The notes beneath the pieces are model-generated. The model searched no databases. It was not told the DNA's origin and saw nothing but the letters and a program-made list of their open reading frames with translations. A stretch of 10,393 nucleotides of DNA from Alphaproteobacteria bacterium UBA7314 (GTDB lineage: Bacteria > Pseudomonadota > Alphaproteobacteria > MPNO01 > UBA830), in the NCBI GenBank assembly GCA_002471575.1, contig DKQG01000002.1, positions 1 to 10,393 of the forward strand, read 5' to 3'. Shown piece by piece: positions 1 through 7,436 of the stretch. Every line of letters starts with the position of its first letter. Within the stretch, counting starts at the first letter, position 1. Both the position numbers and the translations under genes were made by a program.

Positions 1-1103
1 GACAAAGCCGCAACGAAAACCGCCTGCTCAGGCACACCCTGGCGAACGAGTTCACGTGCAACTGAGTTGGCCCGGTCAAGCGACACGCGGAAATTCACCA
101 TACGGTGCTGGACTAGGTCCATGTTGCGCGTCCGGCTGCTGGCGTGGCCTTCAACCCGGATCGCTCCACCGCGCTTACGGTATGCTTGCGCTATCCTGCG
201 TAATCCCCGACGTTCCCGGCTCGACAGGCTGGCCGAACCCGCCTTGAAACGGACCACGCCAACGGGGTCTCCCACAGGCGGCGGCAACGCCGAAGCCGTT
301 CCAGCGATCGGAGCGAGAGGTTGCTGAGCAAATCCCTGCGCACCGGCGGCGGGAGTCCCTGTCCCAAGATACGCCGCGATATCTGCAGGCGGTGCGCCGA
401 AGGTCGGATTCCCGAGCCGGGCGACGGAACGCCTGCTGGGGCTGGGACGCGTGGTAAGCGCCCGGACCGCCGCCCCCGAGGGAATGGTTGCTCGTGCCGT
501 TGGGGGACGCGGCGCAAACTCCGGCGTCCGGGAACTTGGTGTCGGACCCAAGCGCGATACCCCGGATACCGGTGGTACCACTAACGGTCGCATCGATGAT
601 GGCGGTGTAGAGGCGGTCTGTGCCGGCGCAAGGGGTGCGACAGGCCTTACGGCGGTAAAAGGTGCAGGTAGGGGCTGCCGCGAAGCCGTTGCTGCTTCGG
701 CAGGAGGCGGCGGGGGTGTCGAAACAGCCGCCTCGCTTTGGCGCCTGATCTTTTCCTGCGAATATTTTGCGTTTTCCCGATCCGATGTCAGCCGTTCAGC
801 CAAGCGTTTCCGTTCCCCTATTGTCGGAGCCTTGGGACGCTCCGGCACCGACGCCAGTTTTGGAAAATCCTTGTTCTCGCCCGATGTGTATGTCGGTAGC
901 CTGGCATCACCGGAAGATGTCGATTCGGTTTCTTTGTCACCAAAAATCGCATCGGCAGCCCCTTCGTACCACTCGACCGGGTTGGCCCAGTTCGGTACGG
1001 ATGAACACCCGGCCAGCAGCGCAGCGACCAGGACCAGTGTTCCCGCAGTTGCGAAATTCGACTTTTTCGGTAATTCAAAGTTTTTGGCGAGATCAATGCT
1101 CAT
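1..1103 (-). CDS. OmpA-family outer-membrane lipoprotein, C-terminus cut by window edge
   Basis: The minus-strand frame is open from an ATG at 1103 to the window edge, giving 367 complete codons and no stop. AAGGA lies 10 bases before the start. Residues 17-32 are hydrophobic and end in a lipobox, LLAGC, with Cys33 as the expected lipidation site. A 16-residue charged stretch precedes the hydrophobic core, which is long for a signal peptide. Residues 34-125 are mostly polar, and about 126-278 are rich in Pro, Ala and Ser, like a spacer across the periplasm. From about 283 an OmpA C-terminal peptidoglycan-binding fold begins: VRFKAGSASLS, then RVEGHAS at 317-322, then SLDRANSV at 341-348. The domain's last part lies outside the window. 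The Asp that contacts diaminopimelate in canonical domains (GHTD) is Ser322 here, while the partner Arg is kept as Arg344. The likely role is anchoring the outer membrane to peptidoglycan. It diverges from phaC. The family call is firm; the exact function is unknown. Confidence 0.88.
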   Translation of the reverse strand, partial: MSIDLAKNFELPKKSNFATAGTLVLVAALLAGCSSVPNWANPVEWYEGAADAIFGDKETESTSSGDARLPTYTSGENKDFPKLASVPERPKAPTIGERKRLAERLTSDRENAKYSQEKIRRQSEAAVSTPPPPPAEAATASRQPLPAPFTAVRPVAPLAPAQTASTPPSSMRPLVVPPVSGVSRLGPTPSSRTPEFAPRPPTARATIPSGAAVRALTTRPSPSRRSVARLGNPTFGAPPADIAAYLGTGTPAAGAQGFAQQPLAPIAGTASALPPPVGDPVGVVRFKAGSASLSSRERRGLRRIAQAYRKRGGAIRVEGHASSRTRNMDLVQHRMVNFRVSLDRANSVARELVRQGVPEQAVFVAAL

Positions 1104-1170
1104 TTTCAGCACATCCTTGTTTATAAACACCATTTCCGGCTGCAAAACGCCACACAACAAAAAAACCAAT

Positions 1171-1190
1171 TATTATGCATTGCAGCAATT
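1171..1190. promoter_or_regulatory. TGC-rich candidate PhaR operator upstream of phaC
   Basis: The 203-bp divergent gap between the OmpA lipoprotein and phaC contains TGCATTGCAGCA at 1176-1187, and a second TGCA-containing stretch, GGCTGCAAAACGCC, at 1138-1151. PhaR repressors of alphaproteobacteria are known to bind TGC/GCA-rich sites upstream of PHA genes. A weak promoter, TTGCAG (1180-1185) and TACTAC (1202-1207) with 16-bp spacing, would overlap the site, so a bound protein could block phaC transcription. The match is by eye and the regulator gene is not in the window. Confidence 0.4.
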
Positions 1191-1306
1191 TGTGTTACAT
1201 TTACTACCTCTTTCGGGACGTACGCGTGCCTGCGCAGCTATCACTTATGGATCGGCGAGTTCGCAAATTATACCCTATGACGCAGAACGCAATAAAGGAT
1301 CGCCGG

Positions 1307-3103
1307 ATGGCCACAAAGACCGAGCATACCTCCCCCCCCGACGTCGAGGAACCGACGGCAACAATCGAGAAAATTGCCGAGCAAAGCCAGCGCATTGTCA
1401 CCGACTTTATCGGCAGGCAGGGCGACGCGAGAGCTCTGGAATACGATCCTCTTAACATTGGATCGGCGTTCGCAGAGATAACGCGAAGGATGATGGCCGA
1501 TCCCGCCCGCCTCGCACGGGCTCAGGTGGACCTGTGGAATAGCCACGTTGGCCTGTGGCAGCAGACAGCAAACCGTATGATGGGTCAGGAAGCCAAAACG
1601 CTCGCCGAACCAGACGAGGACGATAATCGTTTTTCTACTGCAGCCTGGCAGGAACACCCGGTCTTCGACTACATCAAGCAGTCCTACCTGATGACGTCAA
1701 AGTGGGTAATAGACACCGTGCGCGAAACCGACGGTATGGAAGATAAAACTGCCCGCAAGGCCGAATTCTACACCCGGCAGTTCGTCGATGCGATGGCACC
1801 AACCAACTTCGCCCTTACCAACCCACAGGTCTTGCAGGAAACCATAGATACACAGGGTCAAAACCTCGTCAATGGACTGTCGAACCTGTTGGAGGACCTA
1901 GAGCGCGGCAAGGGACAACTTGCCATCAAGCACGTGGAGCCCGATGCGTTCGAAATCGGTAAGACGGTTGCGACCACCCCCGGAAAGGTCGTCTTTCAAA
2001 ATGAACTCTTCCAGTTGCTGCAGTTCGCCCCCAGCACCGACAAAGTACGTAAAACGCCTCTTTTGATCGTTCCCCCTTGGATCAACAAATATTATATCCT
2101 AGATCTGCGGAAGAAGAACTCGTTCATCAAGTGGGCGGTTGATCAGGGTAACACCGTGTTCATCGTCTCATGGGTAAATCCCGACGAAAAGCTCGCGCTG
2201 AAAACTTTCGAAGATTACATGCTCGATGGTCCGGTTGCTGCCATCGGTGCCGCCTGTCAGGCCGCCGGCACAGAGAAAGTCAACGTCATCGGGTATTGCA
2301 TTGGCGGCACCATGACGGCCGTCGCGCTGGCCTACATGTCGGAAAAAGGCGACGACCGGGTCGCCAGCGCAACATTCTTCACTACGCTGGTCGATTTCGA
2401 GGAACCAGGAGAACTCGGCGTCTTCATCGACGAAGAACAGATTTCTAGCCTTGAAGAAAAAATGGGTGAGCGTGGGTATCTCGAAGGCTCCGAGATGGCC
2501 ACTACGTTTTCTATGCTGCGGGCCAATGATCTGATCTGGACGTTCGTGATCAACAATTACCTGATGGGCAAAGAGCCCTTCCCGTTCGATCTGTTGTTCT
2601 GGAACGCTGACGCCACTCGCATGCCCGCTGTCATGCATTCGTACTACCTACGCAAAATGTACCAGGCGAATGCGCTGGTGGAGCCGGGCGGACTTGAGTT
2701 GGGCGGCGTGAAAATCGATCTGCGCAAGATCAAGGTCCCCGTCTACATCTTGTCGACCAAGGAAGATCACATAGCGCCGTGGAAATCGACTTATGCCGCG
2801 ACACAATTATACAACGGCAACACTACCTTCGTGCTGGCATCATCAGGTCACATAGCCGGGGTCGTTAACCCGCCGGTATCGGATCGCTACTCCTATCGCA
2901 CAAACACGAAGAAGCCCGACACGCCGGATGCATGGCTAGACAGCGCCAAGGAGCACCCGGGGTCGTGGTGGCCTCACTGGGACAAGTGGGTCAACAAGCA
3001 TGCGGGCGGTGAAATCGCCGCACGCCAACCCGGTAAAGGCAAACTGAGAGCAATCGAGGATGCACCGGGATCCTATGTAATGGTCCGGTCTGACAAGGAC
3101 TGA
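1307..3103 (+). CDS. phaC: class I poly(3-hydroxyalkanoate) synthase PhaC
   Basis: This 598-residue cytoplasmic enzyme polymerises 3-hydroxyacyl-CoA into PHA granules and releases CoA. The start at 1307 was chosen because AAGGA (1295-1299) lies 7 bases upstream; in-frame ATGs at 1175, 1250 and 1277 lack such a site. The N-terminal region, about 1-200, carries class I features (DPLNIGSAF, then LWNSHVGLWQQ). The alpha/beta-hydrolase domain follows, with PWINKYYILDL at 257-267. The lipase-like box GYCIGG at 329-334 contains nucleophile Cys331. Asp487 (TKEDHIAPW) and His515 (SSGHIAGVVNPP) complete the triad, with the usual 28-residue spacing between Asp and His. Length fits class I enzymes, which work without a PhaE or PhaR subunit. 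No phaA, phaB or phasin gene lies nearby, so monomer supply is encoded elsewhere. It may be cotranscribed with the MFS gene 43 bp downstream. Confidence 0.97.
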   Translation: MATKTEHTSPPDVEEPTATIEKIAEQSQRIVTDFIGRQGDARALEYDPLNIGSAFAEITRRMMADPARLARAQVDLWNSHVGLWQQTANRMMGQEAKTLAEPDEDDNRFSTAAWQEHPVFDYIKQSYLMTSKWVIDTVRETDGMEDKTARKAEFYTRQFVDAMAPTNFALTNPQVLQETIDTQGQNLVNGLSNLLEDLERGKGQLAIKHVEPDAFEIGKTVATTPGKVVFQNELFQLLQFAPSTDKVRKTPLLIVPPWINKYYILDLRKKNSFIKWAVDQGNTVFIVSWVNPDEKLALKTFEDYMLDGPVAAIGAACQAAGTEKVNVIGYCIGGTMTAVALAYMSEKGDDRVASATFFTTLVDFEEPGELGVFIDEEQISSLEEKMGERGYLEGSEMATTFSMLRANDLIWTFVINNYLMGKEPFPFDLLFWNADATRMPAVMHSYYLRKMYQANALVEPGGLELGGVKIDLRKIKVPVYILSTKEDHIAPWKSTYAATQLYNGNTTFVLASSGHIAGVVNPPVSDRYSYRTNTKKPDTPDAWLDSAKEHPGSWWPHWDKWVNKHAGGEIAARQPGKGKLRAIEDAPGSYVMVRSDKD

Positions 3104-3146
3104 ACCGGATGACAGGTTGGCGGGGCAGCACGTAAACTGACCCCCG

Positions 3147-4331
3147 ATGGCAACATACCCCTCTCCGCTTCGCACCGCCTTCGCCGGACTGATCGCCATG
3201 GCTGCCGTCATGGGCATCGGCCGCTTCGTCTACACACCCATCCTCCCCTTCATGTCAGAGGCCGTGCCCCTGTCGGAAAGTCAGGCCGGACTGATCGCCG
3301 CCGCAAACTTCCTGGGATATTTGGTTGGGTCTCTCGCCAGTAGCACAGGGTTTCTCGGAGGCAACCGGCGTGCATGGGCTCTCTGGGCATTGGCCCTGAG
3401 CGTTGCAACAACGGGCGCCATGGCGCTTACCGTGTCGATCCCCGCATTTCTGATCCTCCGCTTCGTCGGCGGGGCATGCAGTGCGCTAGTGATGGTATTC
3501 GGCTCAGCGCTAGTATTCGACCGGCTAACATCCGCGCGACGCCCGAACCTGATGCACATTCATTTTGCAGGTGTCGGTACCGGCATGGCCGCATCGGCTA
3601 TTATCATCGCGGGATTGGACACCATTGCTATTGACTGGACCGGACAATGGCTGGTGTCCGCCCTCGCCGGACTGATCGCGCTCGTCCTAGTAATCTTTAT
3701 GCTGCCGGCAGGCAAGGACGACACGATGGCGCCTTCAACAGGCGGCAGCAGCAGGATCGACCGACGGATGATCCCGTTGTCGCTGTCATACGGACTGTTT
3801 GGTTTCGGCTACGTCATCACGGCGACGTTCATCTCCCTGCTTGTGCGGCAGACACCGTCGATCGCTACGATCGAACCAGTGATCTGGCTGATCGTTGGCT
3901 TTGCTGCGATCCCGTCAGTCGCGCTATGGACGTGGATCGGCCGTCGTCTCGGCAATCCAGCCAGCATTGCGCTGGCCTGCCTGGTCGAGGCCGTTGGCGT
4001 CGCCACCACGGTAGTATTCGACAGCGCGGCTGCCGTGATGATCGGCGGCGCGCTTCTGGGTGGCACTTTCATGGGCATCACCGCGGTTGGGATGACGACT
4101 GCCCGCGAGCTGGCGGTGAACAGGGAAGGCGGCGATCCGCGTCGCATGCTCGGCCTAATCGTCGCTGCCTTCGGCGCCGGGCAGATGATCGGCCCCGCGT
4201 TTGGAGGATTTGTGACAAGCATAACTGGGAGCTTCACCGTGCCAAGCCTAACCGCGTCAGCGGCACTGGTGGTCGCTGCCGGTTTGGCGATGCTGGTAAA
4301 GGTGGACCGGCCTGACGCCCGGAAATCATAA
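3147..4331 (+). CDS. YbfB/YjiJ-family MFS transporter
   Basis: This is a 394-residue inner-membrane protein whose hydrophobic stretches fit about 12 transmembrane helices in two halves. The hydrophilic central loop falls at about 188-208 and contains DDTMAPSTGG. The N-terminal segment GIGRFVYTPILPFM (23-36) is the hallmark I associate with the YbfB/YjiJ branch of the major facilitator superfamily. An Arg-rich loop lies at 130-133. The second half has conserved Gly-rich helices at 300-310 and 340-354. The start at 3147 keeps the first helix complete but has only a weak G-rich ribosome site; internal ATGs at 3198 and 3210 would cut that helix. It follows phaC on the same strand after 43 bp with no terminator visible between them. 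The substrate is unknown. A link to PHA metabolism would be speculation from position alone. Confidence 0.88.
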   Translation: MATYPSPLRTAFAGLIAMAAVMGIGRFVYTPILPFMSEAVPLSESQAGLIAAANFLGYLVGSLASSTGFLGGNRRAWALWALALSVATTGAMALTVSIPAFLILRFVGGACSALVMVFGSALVFDRLTSARRPNLMHIHFAGVGTGMAASAIIIAGLDTIAIDWTGQWLVSALAGLIALVLVIFMLPAGKDDTMAPSTGGSSRIDRRMIPLSLSYGLFGFGYVITATFISLLVRQTPSIATIEPVIWLIVGFAAIPSVALWTWIGRRLGNPASIALACLVEAVGVATTVVFDSAAAVMIGGALLGGTFMGITAVGMTTARELAVNREGGDPRRMLGLIVAAFGAGQMIGPAFGGFVTSITGSFTVPSLTASAALVVAAGLAMLVKVDRPDARKS

Positions 4332-4373
4332 GCCTCGGGCTACTTAATCAGGAAAGACCGATCTTTATCACCC
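4332..4373. other. convergent gap with weak hairpins, possible bidirectional termination
   Basis: The gap lies between the tail-to-tail ends of the MFS gene and the first AhpD-like gene. It holds two short inverted repeats, AGCC-TCG-GGCT (4332-4342) and AAAGA-CCGA-TCTTT (about 4353-4366). Neither is followed by a clear T-run, so termination here is possible but not well supported. Confidence 0.2.
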
Positions 4374-4973
4374 TTAATCCGCTGCGTGCTTGCCTACCGT
4401 CCAACCCGCATTGCCGATGGCATTTTCGGCAAAGTCCCTCGGGCCGTCTTCAAGTGGTGTGGCGAATGTGTCGTTCCAACGGTTGAAGAAACCGTAGAGC
4501 CCGATGATAGAGAGCAATTCCACGATCTGGTAGTCGGTGTAATGTTCCTTAAGGGCGTCGAAATCTTCGTCGGTCACCATGTTAGGGATCGAAGACGCTG
4601 CCTGTGCAAAGCGCAGCGCCACACGCTCCGCCTCGGTAAACAGGTCGCTGGTCTCGAACTCCCAGATCGCAGCAATCTTGGCGGCGTCTTCGCCGGAATG
4701 ATTGGCAGCACCGCCGGAATGGGCGACGCAATACATGCAACCCGCTGCTAGGCTCGATGCATTACCGACTAGATACAGCAGGCCAGGCGAGACGGACTCC
4801 TCCGTACGATGCATGATCGCTTTATAAAGTTCGTTGATGCCGATCAACAATTCCGGCTTGCGTGCCATAATACGCTGTGAATTCGGCAAAAAACCAAGGC
4901 GTTCGATCGTTGGTTTGAGGTAATCGATCGAGTTGCCTATCTCTTCATCGGTAAGGGGTTTGATTCGTGTCAT
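4374..4973 (-). CDS. AhpD-like / carboxymuconolactone decarboxylase-family protein (copy 1)
   Basis: This 199-residue protein has the AhpD-like alpha-helical fold signature AAGCMYCVAHS. Cys79 and Cys82 form a CxxC pair followed by His85, which suggests a thiol-disulfide or peroxide-related redox activity. The longer block LGFLPNSQRIMARKP at 26-40 and the C-terminal block GFFNRWNDTFATPLED at 161-176 match the approximately 200-residue CMD proteins common in sphingomonads, not the short true 4-carboxymuconolactone decarboxylases. The Glu found 12 residues before the first Cys in AhpD is not present: Tyr67 is there. The neighbour at 4981-5586 is a paralogue that aligns without gaps. The two are separated by 7 bp, and this gene's GGAG ribosome site (4984-4987) lies inside the upstream gene's 3' end, so translation is probably coupled. 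The substrate is unknown, and no ring-cleavage pathway genes are in the window. Confidence 0.88.
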   Translation of the reverse strand: MTRIKPLTDEEIGNSIDYLKPTIERLGFLPNSQRIMARKPELLIGINELYKAIMHRTEESVSPGLLYLVGNASSLAAGCMYCVAHSGGAANHSGEDAAKIAAIWEFETSDLFTEAERVALRFAQAASSIPNMVTDEDFDALKEHYTDYQIVELLSIIGLYGFFNRWNDTFATPLEDGPRDFAENAIGNAGWTVGKHAAD

Positions 4974-4980
4974 GGCTGCT

Positions 4981-5586
4981 CTACTCCGCGGTTTTCACGT
5001 GTTTGCCGGCGCTCCAGCCGTTACCGGCAAGATGCTTTTCTGCGAATTCTATAGGCTCATCCTCCAGCGGGGTCGCCAGAGTATCGTTCCAGCGGTTAAG
5101 AAATCCGAACATCGACACTACCGAGACGATCTCGACGATCTGGTATTCGGTGAAGTGTTTGCGCAGATCCTCAAAATCCTCGTCGGCCGCCATGTTAGGC
5201 ACGGAAGACGCTGACTGCGCAAAACGCAACGCCGACTTCTCGGCTTCGGAAAACAGTTCGCTCGTCTCGAATTCGAAGATCGCCGCAATCTTCTCGCCAT
5301 CGAGGCCGCGCAGGTTCGATGCGCCGCCCGTGTGTGCCTGGCAATACTGGCATCCGGCGGCGAGGCTGGACGCATTCGCGATCATATATTTCAGACCGCC
5401 CGGGATTGATTGCTCCGTCTGCAGCATCACAGCTTTGCCGAGCTCGTTATAGGCGGACACTAGCTCGGGCTTGTGCGCCATGATGCGCTGCGAGTTCGGC
5501 ACGAAACCCAGGCGTTTCTTTGTCGGTGCGATAATTTCGTTATAGGGTTCCAGTTCTTGGTCATTGAGCATACGGACACGGTTCAT
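4981..5586 (-). CDS. AhpD-like / carboxymuconolactone decarboxylase-family protein (copy 2)
   Basis: This 201-residue paralogue of the adjacent gene also carries AAGCQYCQAHT with Cys79, Cys82 and His85. It shares NSQRIMA at 31-37 and GFLNRWNDTLATPLED at 161-176. By hand, about 117 of 199 aligned positions are identical to copy 1 without gaps, which indicates tandem duplication. The stretch 61-70 just before the conserved NASSLAAGC differs most, and residues 13-20 and 42-46 also differ. The position of AhpD's relay Glu is Tyr67. A strong ribosome site, AGGGAG, sits 7 bases before the ATG at 5586. The 87-bp gap upstream, the largest in this minus-strand cluster, could hold a promoter, but I see no convincing -35/-10 pair. 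The biochemical role is unknown beyond likely CxxC redox chemistry. Confidence 0.88.
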   Translation of the reverse strand: MNRVRMLNDQELEPYNEIIAPTKKRLGFVPNSQRIMAHKPELVSAYNELGKAVMLQTEQSIPGGLKYMIANASSLAAGCQYCQAHTGGASNLRGLDGEKIAAIFEFETSELFSEAEKSALRFAQSASSVPNMAADEDFEDLRKHFTEYQIVEIVSVVSMFGFLNRWNDTLATPLEDEPIEFAEKHLAGNGWSAGKHVKTAE

Positions 5587-5673
5587 CGCGGGTCTCCCTT
5601 ATGATGTGTTGCATTTGACGTAGCAGATTTCCATCTTACGGCAAGCAAGGCCGGTGCAGAGCGGAAGGCGTGC

Positions 5674-6237
5674 TTATTCCGCCGCGCCACGCGCGTTTAG
5701 CAACGCATTCAGTTCCATCCGGTATTCCTCTGCACGGTCGGCGTAACTTTCGAAAGACCAGTCGAAGCCTGCGATCTCCTCTTCCGACAGTTCGCGCATC
5801 GGCCTGGCGGGACGACCGCCCCACAGTTCGCCTGCCTTTACGGTTTTGCCGGGCGTCAACATCGCCCCACCGGCCAGCATGCTGTGCGTTTCAATGGTGC
5901 ACCGGTCCAAGACGATCGATCCCATGCCGACAAAGGCCTTGTCATGGATATTGCAGGCATGCAGAAGCGCCATATGTCCGATCGTGATGTCGCTGCCGAT
6001 ATACGTACCCTGATACTTCGAATGCACGTGAATGACGGAGCCGTCCTGGATATTTACCCGTTCGCCAATGCGGATCGGGTTGTCGTCCCCCCGGATGACC
6101 GTGTTGAACCAGACCGAGGACCCGGCTCCGATCTCGACATCCCCGATGACGCTGGCACCGGGCGCAATGAAAACATCGTCTGCGATCTTCGGCCATTTAC
6201 CCTTGTACGGCAGGATGTTGCCCTGAAACTGGGTCAT
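5674..6237 (-). CDS. gamma-class carbonic anhydrase-like hexapeptide-repeat protein
   Basis: This 187-residue protein is built from left-handed beta-helix hexapeptide repeats (for example IGDVEIGAGSSVW at 31-43 and IGSDITIGHM at 80-89), followed by a C-terminal helix from about 151. The metal-site pattern of gamma-carbonic anhydrases is present: His70 in SVIHVH, then His88 and His93 in IGHMALLHAC. Arg49 and Asp51 in IRGDDNPIRIG and Gln64 in VNIQDGS also match the family. It should form a trimer with metal at subunit interfaces and may hydrate CO2, although many YrdA/PaaY-type relatives show little measured activity. The start at 6237 has AAGGA 8-9 bases upstream and leaves a 25-bp gap to argC. 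An upstream in-frame ATG at 6288 would overlap argC and is less likely. It is probably cotranscribed with argC. Confidence 0.93.
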   Translation of the reverse strand: MTQFQGNILPYKGKWPKIADDVFIAPGASVIGDVEIGAGSSVWFNTVIRGDDNPIRIGERVNIQDGSVIHVHSKYQGTYIGSDITIGHMALLHACNIHDKAFVGMGSIVLDRCTIETHSMLAGGAMLTPGKTVKAGELWGGRPARPMRELSEEEIAGFDWSFESYADRAEEYRMELNALLNARGAAE

Positions 6238-6262
6238 GAATGCGTTCCTTTGCGTTTGCCGT

Positions 6263-7216
6263 TCAGTCCAGGCCGGCCGTTTCGTCAAGCCCGAGCATCA
6301 GGTTAAGAGACTGAACCGCCTGTCCAGATGCACCCTTTCCCAAATTGTCCAATTGTGCCGTTAAAATTACCTGCTTCGTTTCCTCGTTGGCAAAGACAAA
6401 CAGTCTCAGCCGGTTGGTATCATTCAATTCTTCGGCATCAAGGAGCGCGACCCGGTCTGCGGTTTCCGTTTCGTCAGCAACGCTCACAAACGCGCAACCC
6501 CGATACCACGCCTGCAGAACTTCCCGAATTTCATCGGCCGACGGCGACGATGGCAGGCTCCACAATTGCAGCGGGACCTGCACGACCATCCCCTGTCGGA
6601 ACCGGCCAACGCTGGGACTGAACAACGGCGGGTGCTCCAGCCCGCTGTATTGCTGCATCTCCGGGACGTGCTTATGGGCGAGCGCCAGCCCGTAACCGAA
6701 CCAGGCGCTGTCTATGGCATTGGCCGCGTCCGCATTTTCCATTAGGGCGATCAGCCCCTTGCCACCGCCCGAGTAGCCCGAAACGGCATTCACGGAGACC
6801 GGATAGTTGACCGGAATGATGCCTGTATCGACCATGGGCCGGATCACGGCGATTGCCCCGGTCGGGTAACACCCAGGGTTAGAGATGCGCGCGGCACCGC
6901 GGACCACGTCCACCTGTTCGGGCGTCATTTCGGGAAACCCGTATGTCCAGCCATCGGCAACCCTATGCGCAGTCGAGGCATCGATTACCCGCGTGTTTTT
7001 GCTGCCGATCATAGAAACCGCTTCGCGCGCGGCATCGTCGGGCAGGCAAAGGATCGCTATATCCGCATCGTTCAGCGCTTCGCGGCGAGTATCGGTATCT
7101 TTGCGCTTGTTTTCCGAGAGGTGAATTAAATCCATTTCCGCTCGGCCTTCCAGCCGTTCGCGAATCTGTAGTCCGGTTGTACCCTCTTCACCGTCTATGA
7201 AAATCGTGTGTGTCAT
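6263..7216 (-). CDS. argC: N-acetyl-gamma-glutamyl-phosphate reductase, short type
   Basis: ArgC reduces N-acetylglutamyl-phosphate to the semialdehyde with NADPH, the third step of arginine biosynthesis, in the cytoplasm. The 317-residue protein starts with a dinucleotide-binding loop, DGEEGTTGLQI (8-18). The catalytic Cys115 lies in SNPGCYPTGA, SGYSGGGKG falls at 146-154, and His183 in HKHVPEM fits the active-site His. The length and the SNPGCYPT context fit the shorter ArgC type of many alphaproteobacteria (about 310-320 residues, against about 345 for the E. coli type). The ribosome site before ATG 7216 is weak (GAG 5-7 bases upstream). In many alphaproteobacteria argC sits just after rpsI; here about 2.1 kb intervenes, so it probably needs its own promoter. 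The gamma-carbonic anhydrase gene follows after 25 bp. Confidence 0.96.
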   Translation of the reverse strand: MTHTIFIDGEEGTTGLQIRERLEGRAEMDLIHLSENKRKDTDTRREALNDADIAILCLPDDAAREAVSMIGSKNTRVIDASTAHRVADGWTYGFPEMTPEQVDVVRGAARISNPGCYPTGAIAVIRPMVDTGIIPVNYPVSVNAVSGYSGGGKGLIALMENADAANAIDSAWFGYGLALAHKHVPEMQQYSGLEHPPLFSPSVGRFRQGMVVQVPLQLWSLPSSPSADEIREVLQAWYRGCAFVSVADETETADRVALLDAEELNDTNRLRLFVFANEETKQVILTAQLDNLGKGASGQAVQSLNLMLGLDETAGLD

Positions 7217-7263
7217 GGGGTCTCATTAAACCCAGCGCGGGTGCGCTTCAACCCGAGATATCG

Positions 7264-7292
7264 ATGAGAGGAAATGTTTCTTTTCGGCTCAA
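7264..7292 (-). promoter_or_regulatory. candidate argC promoter
   Basis: On the minus strand, TTGAGC (7292-7287) and TCTCAT (7269-7264) are spaced by 17 bases and lie about 50 bases upstream of the argC start. The -35 box matches the sigma-70 consensus at 4 of 6 positions, as does the -10 box. The -35 box overlaps a perfect 12-bp palindrome, so the pair could form a regulated promoter. The call is by eye only. Confidence 0.3.
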
Positions 7293-7301
7293 AACGTTTT
7301 G
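7290..7301. promoter_or_regulatory. 12-bp perfect palindrome, candidate operator
   Basis: CAAAACGTTTTG reads identically on both strands. The central CG flanked by A and T tracts resembles LacI/GalR-type operators. It overlaps the candidate argC -35 box. No regulator gene is adjacent, and the binding protein is unknown. Confidence 0.3.
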
Positions 7302-7314
7302 TAGCGTGACATCA

Positions 7315-7359
7315 GAACTCGCTGTGAGCGTGTTTTCGTGTCCACGCACCGGCGAGTTC
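7315..7359. promoter_or_regulatory. nested inverted repeat, possible structured leader
   Basis: The outer arms GAACTCGC (7315-7322) and GCGAGTTC (7352-7359) are perfectly complementary. Inside them the arms GCGTG (7328-7332) and CACGC (7343-7347) also pair, around a 10-base loop. Together they can form a two-tier hairpin of about 45 bases. It lies about 100 bases upstream of argC on one strand and about 80 bases upstream of a 34-codon ORF on the other. No T-run follows, so it is not an intrinsic terminator. The role and the transcribed strand are unknown. Confidence 0.3.
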
Positions 7360-7436
7360 GCTGTGTCGGCAGCGAAGCAGACGACTTGGCCGGAGACGCT
7401 GGCCGACTTGCCGAACCACGGAGAGAGTATCAGCGG

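Noticed and set aside
451..1455. Long plus-strand open frame of 334 codons
   Set aside because: It is antisense to the OmpA lipoprotein, which has a lipobox and recognisable domain; the plus-strand product is low-complexity Gly/Arg-rich and also runs into phaC.
3809..4237. Minus-strand frame of 142 codons across the MFS gene
   Set aside because: It is antisense to a clear membrane transporter; the product is Pro/Ser/Thr/Ala-rich, typical of a mirror frame.
3647..4315. Plus-strand frame of 222 codons inside the MFS gene
   Set aside because: It is a shifted frame of the transporter gene; its product is Arg/His-rich with no natural protein features.
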